NCBI RefSeq assembly: GCF_008369295.1
Contig: NZ_VOBG01000015.1
Location: forward strand, 1 to 64,000
Length of the DNA: 64,000 nucleotides
Origin: Pseudomonas sp. ANT_H4
GTDB taxonomy: Bacteria; Pseudomonadota; Gammaproteobacteria; Pseudomonadales; Pseudomonadaceae
Direction of reading: 5' to 3'
Program-made: the position numbers and the translations under genes
Notes under the pieces: model-generated
What the model saw: the letters and a program-made list of their open reading frames with translations, nothing else
Databases searched by the model: none
What the model was told of the DNA's origin: nothing
Shown here: positions 1-8,370 of the stretch, in pieces
Position numbering within the stretch: position 1 is the stretch's first letter
How the letters are laid out: every line of letters begins with the position of its first letter

Positions 1-72
1 CAGGCTGAAGCCTTGGGCATGACTGATTTGAATGGTGGCGCGCTCTTCAACGCTGAGTTCGGTATAAGACAT
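1..72 (-). CDS. IS30-family transposase, N-terminal fragment (runs off window)
   Basis: Read on the minus strand from the ATG at 72, the frame is open to the window edge and gives 24 residues beginning MSYTELSVEERATIQ. This is the characteristic start of IS30-family transposases, which lead with a helix-turn-helix region recognising the IS ends. Only the N-terminus is present, so whether the gene is intact cannot be judged. It points away from the AT-rich operon that starts at 232. The family call rests on recognition of a short peptide. Confidence 0.7.
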   Translation of the reverse strand, partial: MSYTELSVEERATIQISHAQGFSL

Positions 73-129
73 AGGGGCAGCACCGTACCGGAAAGGTCAG
101 GTGTTGCACTCAGTTTTTGCCGCCGCCCA
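1..129 (-). mobile_element. End of an IS30-like insertion sequence (approximate boundary)
   Basis: Upstream of the transposase start lies a short non-coding stretch with GGTGTTGCACTCAG at about 100 and a GCCGCCGCCC tract at about 120-129. This resembles the terminal inverted repeats of IS30-type elements, which often run from TGTTGCAC to CCGCC when read outward. The opposite end is outside the window, so neither the inverted-repeat match nor a target duplication can be confirmed. The outer edge at about 129 is an estimate. Confidence 0.45.
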
Positions 130-231
130 GGCTAATAGCTTTTCTCAATCTAAGCCAAGCTTCAGCTGCTCAGACCTTTGTATGTCTGTACAGTATGGCT
201 AAGAGCTATTCTTGTGTATGGAAATTACGCT

Positions 232-1950
232 ATGAATCCCACAAGCGATGTGAAGCTTGTGACAAGACTTAATGAAATTCGAGAACGAGTTGTGACCAAA
301 AAAAAACCTGATGAGTACGTGACACTGCCAGATGGCTCAAAAATTAAAAATCACCCGAGGCACGATTTTGATAAGCCGACCAAATTACTTTTACAACATA
401 TGGTTGCAGGAGTTTGCTCCAATCCTGATTGTTTAAACCATACTGTAGGCTCAAATCTGGAACGAAATAACTATGCTGGTAATGGAGTTGCAGCCCATAT
501 CTGTGCTGCAGCACCGGGTCCGGGTGCTGCTCGCTATGATAAAGCACAGTCGCAACTCGAAAGGAAGTCTTACAAGAATGGTATCTGGTTATGTGCTTCT
601 TGTTCTGTAATTATCGATCACGACGAGGTTCGCTATCCAATTGCTCTACTTCATGAGTGGAAGAGAAGGGCCGAAGTGCGGGCAATGTCGTTAATAGGTC
701 AGAGGTCTATTACGCCCTTCGAACTGTCGGAAACCGTTCGAAATGAGGTTGTGAAGGCTCTGACTTTTAGTTTAAAAAATTCTAGTAATCCGTTAAATGC
801 ACCTGTCTTAGAGTTTTTTTCTGCTTATAAGCAAAGTATTTCAGAGTTGGATTCTCGTTTTGAGGTGTCTGTAAGCGTTTCTGAAAAAGGCATTTTTCAT
901 AGAGTGTCGGCCAAGCCCGGCGAAAAGCCAAAAATAAGTCTAAAGTTTAAAACTGAAGATATTGAACAGAAAATGAAAGACGCATGGATGCACCTCGTTA
1001 ATACAGGCGAATCTATTGAAATACCGCTTCAAGATTTTGAATTTGTTGGCTCTCCATTATTTGAGGCTGTGTCTGAAAAGTCGAGCGAAGGAAGATTGGT
1101 TGTCGGCGGTGTCAGGAAGAAAATTGATACGGTGATTTATCTTGTTGCCGATAATGGTGATGAATTTGAATTGGCAACGATAGAGTCTGAATCTTTTTCT
1201 GGAAAAAATAAATTTAAAATCCAAGGTGAGGCATTAGGTGGTATTTTATCTTTTAAATATCATCATCAATTAACTCCTGCTGAGATTAAGCTTGAATTGA
1301 ATTTCAGTCTCCTAGCTTGGCAAGATAAACCATTTAATGAGTTACCTGGTTTTAACAAGGCTCTGAAGGCAGCAAGATTTATTGCTGGGCATTCTGGGGT
1401 TAGAATTTCCATCGAGTTTTTCTTTAAGGATGAACCAGTCAGGATTGGGGAGGAATTGTCGGCGGAGTATGAAGGGTTTTTCAGTTATTTTCGTTGGATG
1501 ATTCAAATGCTCGAAAAGGGGAGGGCTATTGCTGGAAAAATAAACGAGCCTCTGATTTTACGTTCTTTCGTAATTGAAGAAGAGGACGAGCTACGTATCA
1601 ATCAGTATTATCATGTAATTGAAGGCTCTGTAGTTGATAGCGTTGATGCTGGAAGTGAAGTCTGGAATGCTGAGTTTTCATCTCTGGGGCCAGATATGAT
1701 GAAAGCTATTGACGGACAGGGCCCTAAGTCTGAGATTTTCATGAGTCAGATTGAAGCACCTAATTTAGTGATGTTTGGAAATACTATATCTCCTCCGCCA
1801 CTCGAAACAAAATTGATTGGTTTCGAACTATGCCTCTATTCGGAAATTGCTGATAGAACTGCTAACGTTAAAATGAAATTGCTAGGTGTTGAAGGAAGCC
1901 AGCTTGTAAGAACGATAAAAAATGAACCATGGGTATTGGTTAAGGAGTAA
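232..1950 (+). CDS. HNH/zinc nuclease-like protein, putative defence effector
   Basis: 572 residues from the ATG at 232, which has GGAAA about 8 bases upstream. A TTG at 178 would add 18 residues but has no better support. Residues 60-150 form an HNH-like zinc module: C62 and C67 (CSNPDC), AAHICAAAPG with H89, NGIWLC with N116 and C121, then C124 and a following IIDHDE. The usual third histidine after the last cysteine is S125. Residues 200-572 are not recognised and look mixed alpha/beta. The gene is AT-rich (16 G/C of 60 at 1201-1260, against 38 of 60 at 5221-5280 in ppc), which suggests transfer. It precedes an NTPase gene in what looks like an operon. HNH modules of this kind occur in defence systems; nuclease activity here is inference. 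Confidence 0.7.
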   Translation: MNPTSDVKLVTRLNEIRERVVTKKKPDEYVTLPDGSKIKNHPRHDFDKPTKLLLQHMVAGVCSNPDCLNHTVGSNLERNNYAGNGVAAHICAAAPGPGAARYDKAQSQLERKSYKNGIWLCASCSVIIDHDEVRYPIALLHEWKRRAEVRAMSLIGQRSITPFELSETVRNEVVKALTFSLKNSSNPLNAPVLEFFSAYKQSISELDSRFEVSVSVSEKGIFHRVSAKPGEKPKISLKFKTEDIEQKMKDAWMHLVNTGESIEIPLQDFEFVGSPLFEAVSEKSSEGRLVVGGVRKKIDTVIYLVADNGDEFELATIESESFSGKNKFKIQGEALGGILSFKYHHQLTPAEIKLELNFSLLAWQDKPFNELPGFNKALKAARFIAGHSGVRISIEFFFKDEPVRIGEELSAEYEGFFSYFRWMIQMLEKGRAIAGKINEPLILRSFVIEEEDELRINQYYHVIEGSVVDSVDAGSEVWNAEFSSLGPDMMKAIDGQGPKSEIFMSQIEAPNLVMFGNTISPPPLETKLIGFELCLYSEIADRTANVKMKLLGVEGSQLVRTIKNEPWVLVKE

Positions 1951-1954
1951 CGAG

Positions 1955-1990
1955 ATGGCAATTGAAGATAAGGCTAAGGGAATACATTAA
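1955..1990 (+). CDS. 11-codon minicistron coupling the two defence-like genes
   Basis: A textbook Shine-Dalgarno, AAGGAG at 1942-1947, overlaps the end of the HNH gene and lies 7 bases before an ATG at 1955. That ATG opens MAIEDKAKGIH and stops at TAA 1988-1990. The stop overlaps the start of the NTPase gene as TAATG. This could be a leader peptide that delivers ribosomes to the NTPase start by reinitiation. It could also be chance, or the trace of an older start joined by a frameshift, since the two frames differ. Confidence 0.3.
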   Translation: MAIEDKAKGIH

Positions 1991-3762
1991 TGTCTGTTAT
2001 CCAAGTCGAAAAAGCACTGCACGATTTTGCTGTTAAGCAAATGGGTTCTGCAATCGTCTTGAAAGGGGAGTGGGGGACAGGGAAAACCTATCTCTGGAAT
2101 TCTGTAATCACGAAGCATCGATCTAGTTTTGCTCGCAACAACTATTCTTACGTTTCACTTTTCGGCATCAATTCTTTAGCTGACTTAAAACGTTCAATTT
2201 TTGAGAATTCTGTTCCTAGCAAGAAAGCTGGTGATGTCACTACAAAAGATTCAGTAATCGCGAATCTTAAGAAACTTGATTTCAGTGATGGTGCTGGATG
2301 GTTAAAGAGAAATTTTGGTCATGGTAGGGGAGTCAAAATTCCCTTTGTTGGAAGCTTAGGTAGTGTTATCGATTCAGTTCAATATTCATTGGTGGCTGAT
2401 ACTATTATTTGTATCGACGATTTTGAGCGTCGAGGTAATTCTCTATCAGCGAGAGACGTTTTAGGTTTGGTTTCAAACCTGATCGAGTCTAAAGACTGCT
2501 CAGTTATCCTTGTCCTTAATGAAGGGTCGCTAGAGAAAAACGATGAATTTTTCACCTTCAGCGAAAAGGTTTTTGACTACGAAGTAACATTTAGTCCTTC
2601 CGTACAAGAGTCGGTCAAGCTTGTTTTCGACTCTGCAGGGGATGATCGTAAGGGGGTAGCTGAGAATGCGATAAAATTAAATATAAATAATATTCGGTTG
2701 TTGAAAAAAATTGCCTTGTTTGCAGGCGTGCTTGATGGTGCATTAAAGAATGCTCATTCTAGAGTAATTCAGCAAGCTCATAGTACATTGCCTCTTGCAG
2801 TGCTTGCTGTGTATGGAAGGGACAAGAGTAAGGTTGACGTTGATTTTATTTTGGCTTATCAAGGCAGTTTGTTTTCTTATATGCCAGATGATCCTAATGC
2901 ATCAGCAGATGAGTTAGAAAGCAAGCGAATTGAAAAAGAGAAGAGTGTTTATCTTGATGAGTACGGCTTTGGAAAGTGTGATGAGTTTGATGTTGCAATA
3001 ATCAATCTAATAAAGAAAGGTTATGCGGATGAGGATGCATTAGGGCTCCTTGTCAATGCTTTAGAAAATAAGATAAGGCATGATGCGGATATTGCTCTTC
3101 TTGGGCTGGCATGGGATTTGTTTCATTCGTCTTTCGATAATAATGAAGCGGAAGTGTTTGGTGCATTTGAACAGGCGATCTCCAAAGCCTTGCAATGTTT
3201 TACGTTAAATGATTTGGATTCTGTTGCATCTATTTATTATGAATTGGGCCGAGAAGAGCTAATTAACTCAGTGATCGATGATTACTGTTCTAATACCCTT
3301 CCTGTATCTGGGGTTCGGGAAAAAGATGAGGTTTATCCTTGGCCGCGTAATTCTTATCTGGCAATGAGACTTGATGAATATTTTGCTAGCCTAGCAGTGA
3401 AGGGTGACTTGTCTGATCTCGTTCTCGCAGTCGTAAAGGGGTCGGGCTTCCCAGATGGGGATTTTAGAAGAGGGATAGCTCAAAAAGGAGATAATGAATT
3501 TTATGAGTATTTTGGTAGTTTGAATAGTAAAGATTTCACGCGGCATGCTAGAGCTTTACTGAAGTGTGGTGAGGTTCGTTCGGTTGAGAAGGATATTACG
3601 GATGATTTTAGAAGTATTTTTATGAAAACTTATGGTGCGTTGTTGAAGCTTTCAGAACTGACACCGTTGAATCGGGTTCGAATGAGTAAGTTTAAAGGTT
3701 ACGAAAAACTTTACGCTCAGGTAGAGGAAGAGTTGCGTCTTCAACAGAATCAGCCTGAATAG
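1990..3762 (+). CDS. KAP-like P-loop NTPase, putative defence partner
   Basis: 590 residues. Walker A is GEWGTGKT at 26-33, Walker B is IICIDDFER at 139-147, and a sensor-type strand VILVLNE lies at 172-178. The GxWGxGKT plus IDDFER plus LNE pattern is typical of KAP-family P-loop NTPases (STAND class), which act as ATP-driven switches or sensors in several prokaryotic conflict systems. Residues 250-590 are a long, probably helical region with no family I recognise; it could sense a trigger or bind a partner. No clear membrane segments are seen, unlike many KAP proteins. A weaker SD, AAGGGA at 1976-1981, precedes the ATG. It shares the AT-rich composition of the HNH gene 39 bases upstream. 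The defence role is inferred from partner and context. Confidence 0.7.
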   Translation: MSVIQVEKALHDFAVKQMGSAIVLKGEWGTGKTYLWNSVITKHRSSFARNNYSYVSLFGINSLADLKRSIFENSVPSKKAGDVTTKDSVIANLKKLDFSDGAGWLKRNFGHGRGVKIPFVGSLGSVIDSVQYSLVADTIICIDDFERRGNSLSARDVLGLVSNLIESKDCSVILVLNEGSLEKNDEFFTFSEKVFDYEVTFSPSVQESVKLVFDSAGDDRKGVAENAIKLNINNIRLLKKIALFAGVLDGALKNAHSRVIQQAHSTLPLAVLAVYGRDKSKVDVDFILAYQGSLFSYMPDDPNASADELESKRIEKEKSVYLDEYGFGKCDEFDVAIINLIKKGYADEDALGLLVNALENKIRHDADIALLGLAWDLFHSSFDNNEAEVFGAFEQAISKALQCFTLNDLDSVASIYYELGREELINSVIDDYCSNTLPVSGVREKDEVYPWPRNSYLAMRLDEYFASLAVKGDLSDLVLAVVKGSGFPDGDFRRGIAQKGDNEFYEYFGSLNSKDFTRHARALLKCGEVRSVEKDITDDFRSIFMKTYGALLKLSELTPLNRVRMSKFKGYEKLYAQVEEELRLQQNQPE

Positions 3763-3790
3763 CCCCATGCGAGGCTAGATTCAGGCTCCC

Positions 3791-3812
3791 AGACCCTATT
3801 CCCGTAGGGTCT
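3791..3812. terminator. Hairpin between NTPase gene and convergent small gene
   Basis: AGACCCTA at 3791-3798 pairs perfectly with TAGGGTCT at 3805-3812 around a 6-base loop. On the plus strand it is followed by TTGAAATT, a poor but possible U-tract. The last codons and stop of the convergent gene at 3796 lie inside the hairpin, so it may serve both directions. Confidence 0.45.
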
Positions 3813-4116
3813 TTGAAATTGCTTGTTCAGCTTCGACGTAGGCGGGTGTCTTACCAGCGTCGGCAAAAATCTCTTCACCTTCCTCCACTCGGATCACCTC
3901 AGCCCCTTTGACGTAGGGCATGGCTGTTTCTGCTTCTTTTATAGCAGTGTGAATCAGACCTTCCGTGATGATGCTTTGATCTAGTCCGTAGGCTTCCGCA
4001 AACGCCTTGATTTTCACTAGGTCTTGTTTGCGAATGGTCAGGGTGATTTCAACAAGCTTCGAGGTTTCGTGAGCTTTGTTTTCCCAGTTGCTGAGCATCG
4101 TTTTGAAGGCGTCCAT
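3796..4116 (-). CDS. Small conserved protein, paralogue of the next gene
   Basis: 106 residues; the ATG at 4116 has AGGAG 7 bases upstream. It aligns along its length with the product of 4206-4514: both have W-N near residue 12, a helical middle, then PYVKG or PYIKG, VI, an acidic stretch, and a tail with EAEQAISK or ESEHAIGK. Relatives in Pseudomonas are often labelled 'type 1 pili tip component' or 'pilin assembly protein', but nothing here (no signal peptide, no pilin features) supports a pilus role. The sequence looks cytoplasmic. Function unknown. Confidence 0.6.
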   Translation of the reverse strand: MDAFKTMLSNWENKAHETSKLVEITLTIRKQDLVKIKAFAEAYGLDQSIITEGLIHTAIKEAETAMPYVKGAEVIRVEEGEEIFADAGKTPAYVEAEQAISKTLRE

Positions 4117-4205
4117 AAGGTATCTCCTGATTGGCCAGATGTGTTTCCTAGACTGTGGCTGTCATTACGGCTCATGGTTCGTTGAAATGACCGGAAGGCC
4201 ATGTT

Positions 4206-4514
4206 TTACGCAGCTCTCAGGAGATTTTCACTTTTTCCTATTGCGTGCTCGCTTTCTTCGTACAGTGGGTCGCCCTCTTCATCGGTGGTAATCACATGCT
4301 GACCCTTGATGTAAGGGAAGCTGGTTTCCAGCTCTTCAAGGGCGGCACCGATCAGTTCGCCGAGCAATTCTTCGGTATTGCGTTTGGGGTACATCTCACA
4401 AATGGCCGCCAGTCTGGCGGCGGTCTCTACATCCAAATGGATCGCGTATTCAGTCTTGGTCAGGCGACCCTTGGCGTTTTCTTCCCAATGCTGGGCCAGT
4501 TCTCGGATTTTCAT
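4206..4514 (-). CDS. Small conserved protein ('type 1 pili tip component' family)
   Basis: 102 residues from the ATG at 4514, which has GAGG 5 bases upstream; an upstream in-frame start at 4535 lacks one. It begins MKIRELAQHWEENAKG and has MYPKRNTEELL and PYIKGQHVI, matching a small protein common near ppc-type core loci of fluorescent pseudomonads (from memory). The C-terminus EHAIGKSENLLRAA differs from the tail I remember for that family, so the end may have been altered. It lies in tandem with the 3796-4116 paralogue, same strand, 89 bases apart. Function unknown; the pili label should not be trusted. Confidence 0.6.
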   Translation of the reverse strand: MKIRELAQHWEENAKGRLTKTEYAIHLDVETAARLAAICEMYPKRNTEELLGELIGAALEELETSFPYIKGQHVITTDEEGDPLYEESEHAIGKSENLLRAA

Positions 4515-4711
4515 GGCAACCTCAATGGAACCCACGGTCAGAGGGCGGTGATGAGTGACCAGTCAGCGCATGGATAATACGGCGACCCACTATTGAGACT
4601 AGCTGCAAGTCTCAAGGTTTAAAGTCGATTGTCCTGGCTCTTGTAAGAAGCCGGCGCGGGCGGCACTCTTGAAGATCAAAGCGTCCCGGATTTCTGGCTG
4701 GAGATTGGCTG

Positions 4712-7357
4712 ATGAGCGATATCGATGCACGCTTGCGTGAGGATGTTCACCTGCTGGGTGAACTGTTGGGCAATACGATTCGAGAGCAGTACGGTGATGA
4801 GTTTCTCGACAAGATCGAGCAGATTCGCAAAGGCGCCAAGGCTGATCGCCGGGGTGCTGCCTCGGAACAGGCGGCAGGTGAAGAGCTGAGCGCCAGTCTC
4901 AATCAACTGAAGGAAGATGAACTGCTGCCAGTGGCGCGGGCCTTCAACCAGTTCCTCAACCTGGCCAATATCGCCGAGCAATATCAACTGATTCACCGCC
5001 GCGATGAATCGCAGCCGGCACCTTTCGAGTCACGGGTATTACCAGAGTTATTGGCGCGTTTGCTGAGTGAAGGCCATAGCGCTGAATCTCTGGCCCGCCA
5101 ACTGGGTCGCCTGGATATTGAACTGGTCCTCACCGCCCACCCCACCGAAGTCGCCCGGCGCACCCTGATCCAGAAATACGACGCCATCGCCGCGCAACTG
5201 GCGCTGCAGGATCACCGCGACCTCACGACTGCCGAACGCGAACAGATTCGCCTGCGCCTGCAACGGCTGATTGCCGAAGCCTGGCACACTGAAGAAATCC
5301 GCCGTACCCGGCCGACCCCGGTGGACGAAGCCAAGTGGGGCTTTGCGGTGATAGAGCATTCCCTGTGGCATGCCATCCCCCATTACCTGCGCAAGGCTGA
5401 CCACGCGTTGCATGCTGCCACGGGCCTGCATTTGCCGTTGGAGGCGGCGCCGATTCGCTTCGCTTCATGGATGGGCGGCGACCGCGACGGCAATCCCAAC
5501 GTCACCGCGCCGGTTACCCGCGAAGTTTTATTGTTGGCCCGCTGGATGGCTGCTGACCTGTACTTGCGCGACATCGATCACTTGGCGTCCGAGCTGTCGA
5601 TGCAACAGGCCAGCCCTGAGTTGCAGGCCAAGGTCGGCGACAGCGGCGAACCTTACCGGGCGCTGCTCAAGCAACTGCGCGAGCGCCTGCGGGCGACCCG
5701 CAATTGGGCCCACGCGTCGTTGACGGCCAGCACTCCGGCACCCGCCGATGTGCTGCAAAACAACCGCGACCTGTTGGAGCCGCTGGAGCTGTGCTATCAG
5801 TCCCTGCACGCCTGCGGCATGGGCGTGATTGCCGACGGCCCGCTGCTCGATTGCCTGCGTCGGGCGGTCACGTTCGGCCTGTTCCTGGTGCGTTTGGATG
5901 TGCGCCAGGACTCAAGTCGCCACTCGGCGGCCATGACCGAAATCACCGACTACCTGGGCCTGGGTCGTTATGAGGACTGGGACGAAGACGCGCGCATCAG
6001 CTTCCTGATGCGTGAATTGACCAACCGTCGGCCCTTGTTGCCGAGCTATTTCAAACCCTCGGCCGACACCGCCGAGGTGCTCAATACCTGCAAGGAAATT
6101 GCCGCTGCGCCAGCGGCGTCCTTGGGTTCCTACGTCATCTCCATGGCCGGTGCTGCGTCGGATGTCTTGGCGGTGCAGTTGTTGTTGAAAGAGTCCGGCG
6201 TGCAGCGGCCGATGCGCGTGGTGCCGTTGTTCGAAACCCTCGCCGACCTGGATAACGCCGGCCCGGTGATTGAGCGCCTATTGCTGCTGCCGGGTTATCG
6301 CGCACGGTTGCAGGGCCCGCAGGAAGTGATGATCGGCTATTCGGATTCGGCCAAGGATGCCGGCACCACCGCTGCAGCCTGGGCGCAATATCGAGCCCAG
6401 GAACGCTTGGTGGACATCTGCCGCGAGCAGCAGGTGGAACTGCTGTTGTTCCATGGTCGTGGCGGCACCGTCGGCCGTGGCGGCGGCCCGGCCCACGCGG
6501 CGATTCTGTCGCAGCCACCGGGTTCGGTGGCCGGGCGTTTCCGTACCACCGAGCAAGGGGAAATGATCCGCTTTAAATTCGGCCTTCCGGATATCGCTGA
6601 GCAAAACCTCAACTTGTATTTGGCCGCCGTGCTGGAAGCGACCTTGCTGCCGCCACCACCGCCCGAGCCCGCCTGGCGTCACTTGATGGATGAATTGGCC
6701 GCCGACGGTGTCAGCGCCTATCGTGCCGTGGTCCGGGAAAACCCGCAGTTCGTCGAGTATTTTCGCCAGTCCACCCCGGAGCAGGAGCTGGGTCGCTTGC
6801 CTTTGGGCAGTCGCCCGGCCAAGCGTCGTGCCGGCGGTATAGAAAGCCTGCGGGCTATCCCATGGATCTTCGGCTGGACCCAAACCCGCCTGATGCTGCC
6901 GGCCTGGCTCGGTTGGGAAGCCGCCTTGAGCAAGGCTCTGGAACGCGGTGAAGGCGAGTTGCTGGGGCAGATGCGCGAGCAGTGGCCGTTCTTCCGTACC
7001 CGCATCGATATGCTGGAAATGGTCCTGGCAAAGGCCGATGCCGATATCGCCCGGTTGTATGACGAGCGCTTGGTGCAGCCTGACCTGCTGCCATTGGGTG
7101 CGCATTTACGCGACCTATTGTCGCAGGCGTGCGGTGTGGTGCTTGGCCTGACCGGTCAGTCGCAGTTGCTCGCTCATAGCCCAGACACCCTGGAGTTCAT
7201 CCGCCTGCGCAACACCTACCTCGACCCGCTGCATCTGTTGCAGGCCGAACTGCTGGCCCGTTCTCGCCAACAGGAAGTGGCCCAGGACAGCCCTCTGGAA
7301 CAGGCGCTGCTGGTGTCTGTGGCCGGTATTGCCGCCGGTTTGCGCAATACCGGCTAA
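4712..7357 (+). CDS. ppc: Phosphoenolpyruvate carboxylase
   Basis: 881 residues, full length. It carboxylates PEP with bicarbonate to oxaloacetate, replenishing the TCA cycle in the cytoplasm. Visible motifs are VLTAHPTE with catalytic H143, MGGDRDGNP (about 254-262), the mobile-loop signature FHGRGGTVGRGGGP (about 579-592), and the conserved C-terminal NTG. The ATG has GGAGA about 8 bases upstream. Oppositely oriented small genes lie upstream and adk follows on the same strand after a terminator, matching the ppc-adk order of P. aeruginosa. It marks the edge of the conserved core after the AT-rich accessory region. Confidence 0.98.
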   Translation: MSDIDARLREDVHLLGELLGNTIREQYGDEFLDKIEQIRKGAKADRRGAASEQAAGEELSASLNQLKEDELLPVARAFNQFLNLANIAEQYQLIHRRDESQPAPFESRVLPELLARLLSEGHSAESLARQLGRLDIELVLTAHPTEVARRTLIQKYDAIAAQLALQDHRDLTTAEREQIRLRLQRLIAEAWHTEEIRRTRPTPVDEAKWGFAVIEHSLWHAIPHYLRKADHALHAATGLHLPLEAAPIRFASWMGGDRDGNPNVTAPVTREVLLLARWMAADLYLRDIDHLASELSMQQASPELQAKVGDSGEPYRALLKQLRERLRATRNWAHASLTASTPAPADVLQNNRDLLEPLELCYQSLHACGMGVIADGPLLDCLRRAVTFGLFLVRLDVRQDSSRHSAAMTEITDYLGLGRYEDWDEDARISFLMRELTNRRPLLPSYFKPSADTAEVLNTCKEIAAAPAASLGSYVISMAGAASDVLAVQLLLKESGVQRPMRVVPLFETLADLDNAGPVIERLLLLPGYRARLQGPQEVMIGYSDSAKDAGTTAAAWAQYRAQERLVDICREQQVELLLFHGRGGTVGRGGGPAHAAILSQPPGSVAGRFRTTEQGEMIRFKFGLPDIAEQNLNLYLAAVLEATLLPPPPPEPAWRHLMDELAADGVSAYRAVVRENPQFVEYFRQSTPEQELGRLPLGSRPAKRRAGGIESLRAIPWIFGWTQTRLMLPAWLGWEAALSKALERGEGELLGQMREQWPFFRTRIDMLEMVLAKADADIARLYDERLVQPDLLPLGAHLRDLLSQACGVVLGLTGQSQLLAHSPDTLEFIRLRNTYLDPLHLLQAELLARSRQQEVAQDSPLEQALLVSVAGIAAGLRNTG

Positions 7358-7389
7358 CATTTTTGGCGTGTTCTCAAGCGCTTGCAGAT

Positions 7390-7429
7390 AAAATCGCCGG
7401 CTGCCTCGAAAGGGGGTGCTGGCGTTTTT
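7390..7429 (+). terminator. Rho-independent terminator after ppc
   Basis: AAAATCGCCGGC at 7390-7401 pairs with GCTGGCGTTTTT at 7418-7429 with one wobble and one mismatch. It ends in a run of five T, 33 bases beyond the ppc stop. The remaining 200 bases to adk hold no gene; a possible promoter is TTGTGT 7504-7509 with TATCTT 7526-7531. Confidence 0.7.
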
Positions 7430-7635
7430 ATGCTGGGGTTGCACCAGGGGATACCTCGACTAAAAGGCTTGTTCAGCGCGGGTTCCTCCGACTTTTGGCG
7501 GCTTGTGTGGTTAGGGCCTGCTGTGTATCTTGATCAGCCTTTGGCCGTTTGGGCGGCCTAGACCCATATTTCCGAGATTGGCCCCATGCGGCGAATCCGA
7601 GCGTTATCTCTATAAAAAAATTGAGGAGCACATCG

Positions 7636-8283
7636 ATGCGCGTCATTCTTCTGGGAGCTCCCGGGGCCGGTAAAGGTACTCAGGCAAAGTTCATCACTGA
7701 AAAATTCGGCATTCCACAAATATCCACCGGCGACATGCTGCGTGCGGCCGTCAAGGCTGGCACCGAGCTGGGCCTGATCGCCAAAAGCGTAATGGACAGC
7801 GGCGGCCTGGTATCCGATGACCTGATCATCAACCTGGTCAAGGAACGCATCAGCCAGGATGACTGCAAGAACGGCTTCCTGTTCGATGGCTTCCCGCGCA
7901 CGATCCCCCAGGCTGAAGCGCTGGTGAAGGCTGGCGTGGAGTTGGACAACGTGGTCGAAATCGCCGTTGACGACGAAGAAATCGTCCAGCGCATTGCCGG
8001 TCGTCGCGTTCACGAAGCCTCGGGCCGCATCTACCACACCGTCTACAACCCGCCAAAAGTGGCAGGCAAGGACGACATCACCGGCGAAGAGCTGGTGCAG
8101 CGCAAGGACGACACCGAAGAAACCGTGCGTCATCGCCTGTCGGTCTACCATTCCCAGACCAAGCCGCTGGTGGATTTCTACCAAAAACTGGCTGATGCCC
8201 ATGGCAAGCCGAAGTACAGCCACATCGCGGGTGTCGGTTCGGTTGAAGCCATCACCGGCAAGGTGTTGGAAGCACTGAGCTGA
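7636..8283 (+). CDS. adk: Adenylate kinase
   Basis: 215 residues from the ATG at 7636, with TGAGGAG 8-14 bases upstream; an upstream in-frame extension to 7549 is not conserved. It interconverts ATP, AMP and ADP. Motifs: P-loop GAPGAGKGT at 7-15, STGDMLR, FDGFPRT, and the long-form LID from GRRVHEASGRIYH onward. The LID lacks the four zinc cysteines, as in most Gram-negative enzymes. Followed by a strong hairpin terminator, so probably monocistronic. Confidence 0.98.
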   Translation: MRVILLGAPGAGKGTQAKFITEKFGIPQISTGDMLRAAVKAGTELGLIAKSVMDSGGLVSDDLIINLVKERISQDDCKNGFLFDGFPRTIPQAEALVKAGVELDNVVEIAVDDEEIVQRIAGRRVHEASGRIYHTVYNPPKVAGKDDITGEELVQRKDDTEETVRHRLSVYHSQTKPLVDFYQKLADAHGKPKYSHIAGVGSVEAITGKVLEALS

Positions 8284-8304
8284 TAAGTCGATTAGCTTGA
8301 TGTT

Positions 8305-8328
8305 CAACGGCCCGCTTGCGGGCCGTTG
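8305..8328 (+). terminator. Terminator after adk
   Basis: Perfect 10-bp stem (CAACGGCCCG and CGGGCCGTTG) with a CTTG loop, followed by TTGTTT. It lies between adk and tsaB. Confidence 0.75.
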
Positions 8329-8370
8329 TTGTTTATACTGGCGCACTTTTCAATGTGGACGCAAATACCG

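Noticed and set aside
178..231. Upstream TTG start for the HNH gene
   Set aside because: The 18 extra residues (YVCTVWLRAILVYG and so on) look unlike a conserved N-terminus and have no SD; the ATG at 232 is preferred, with some doubt.
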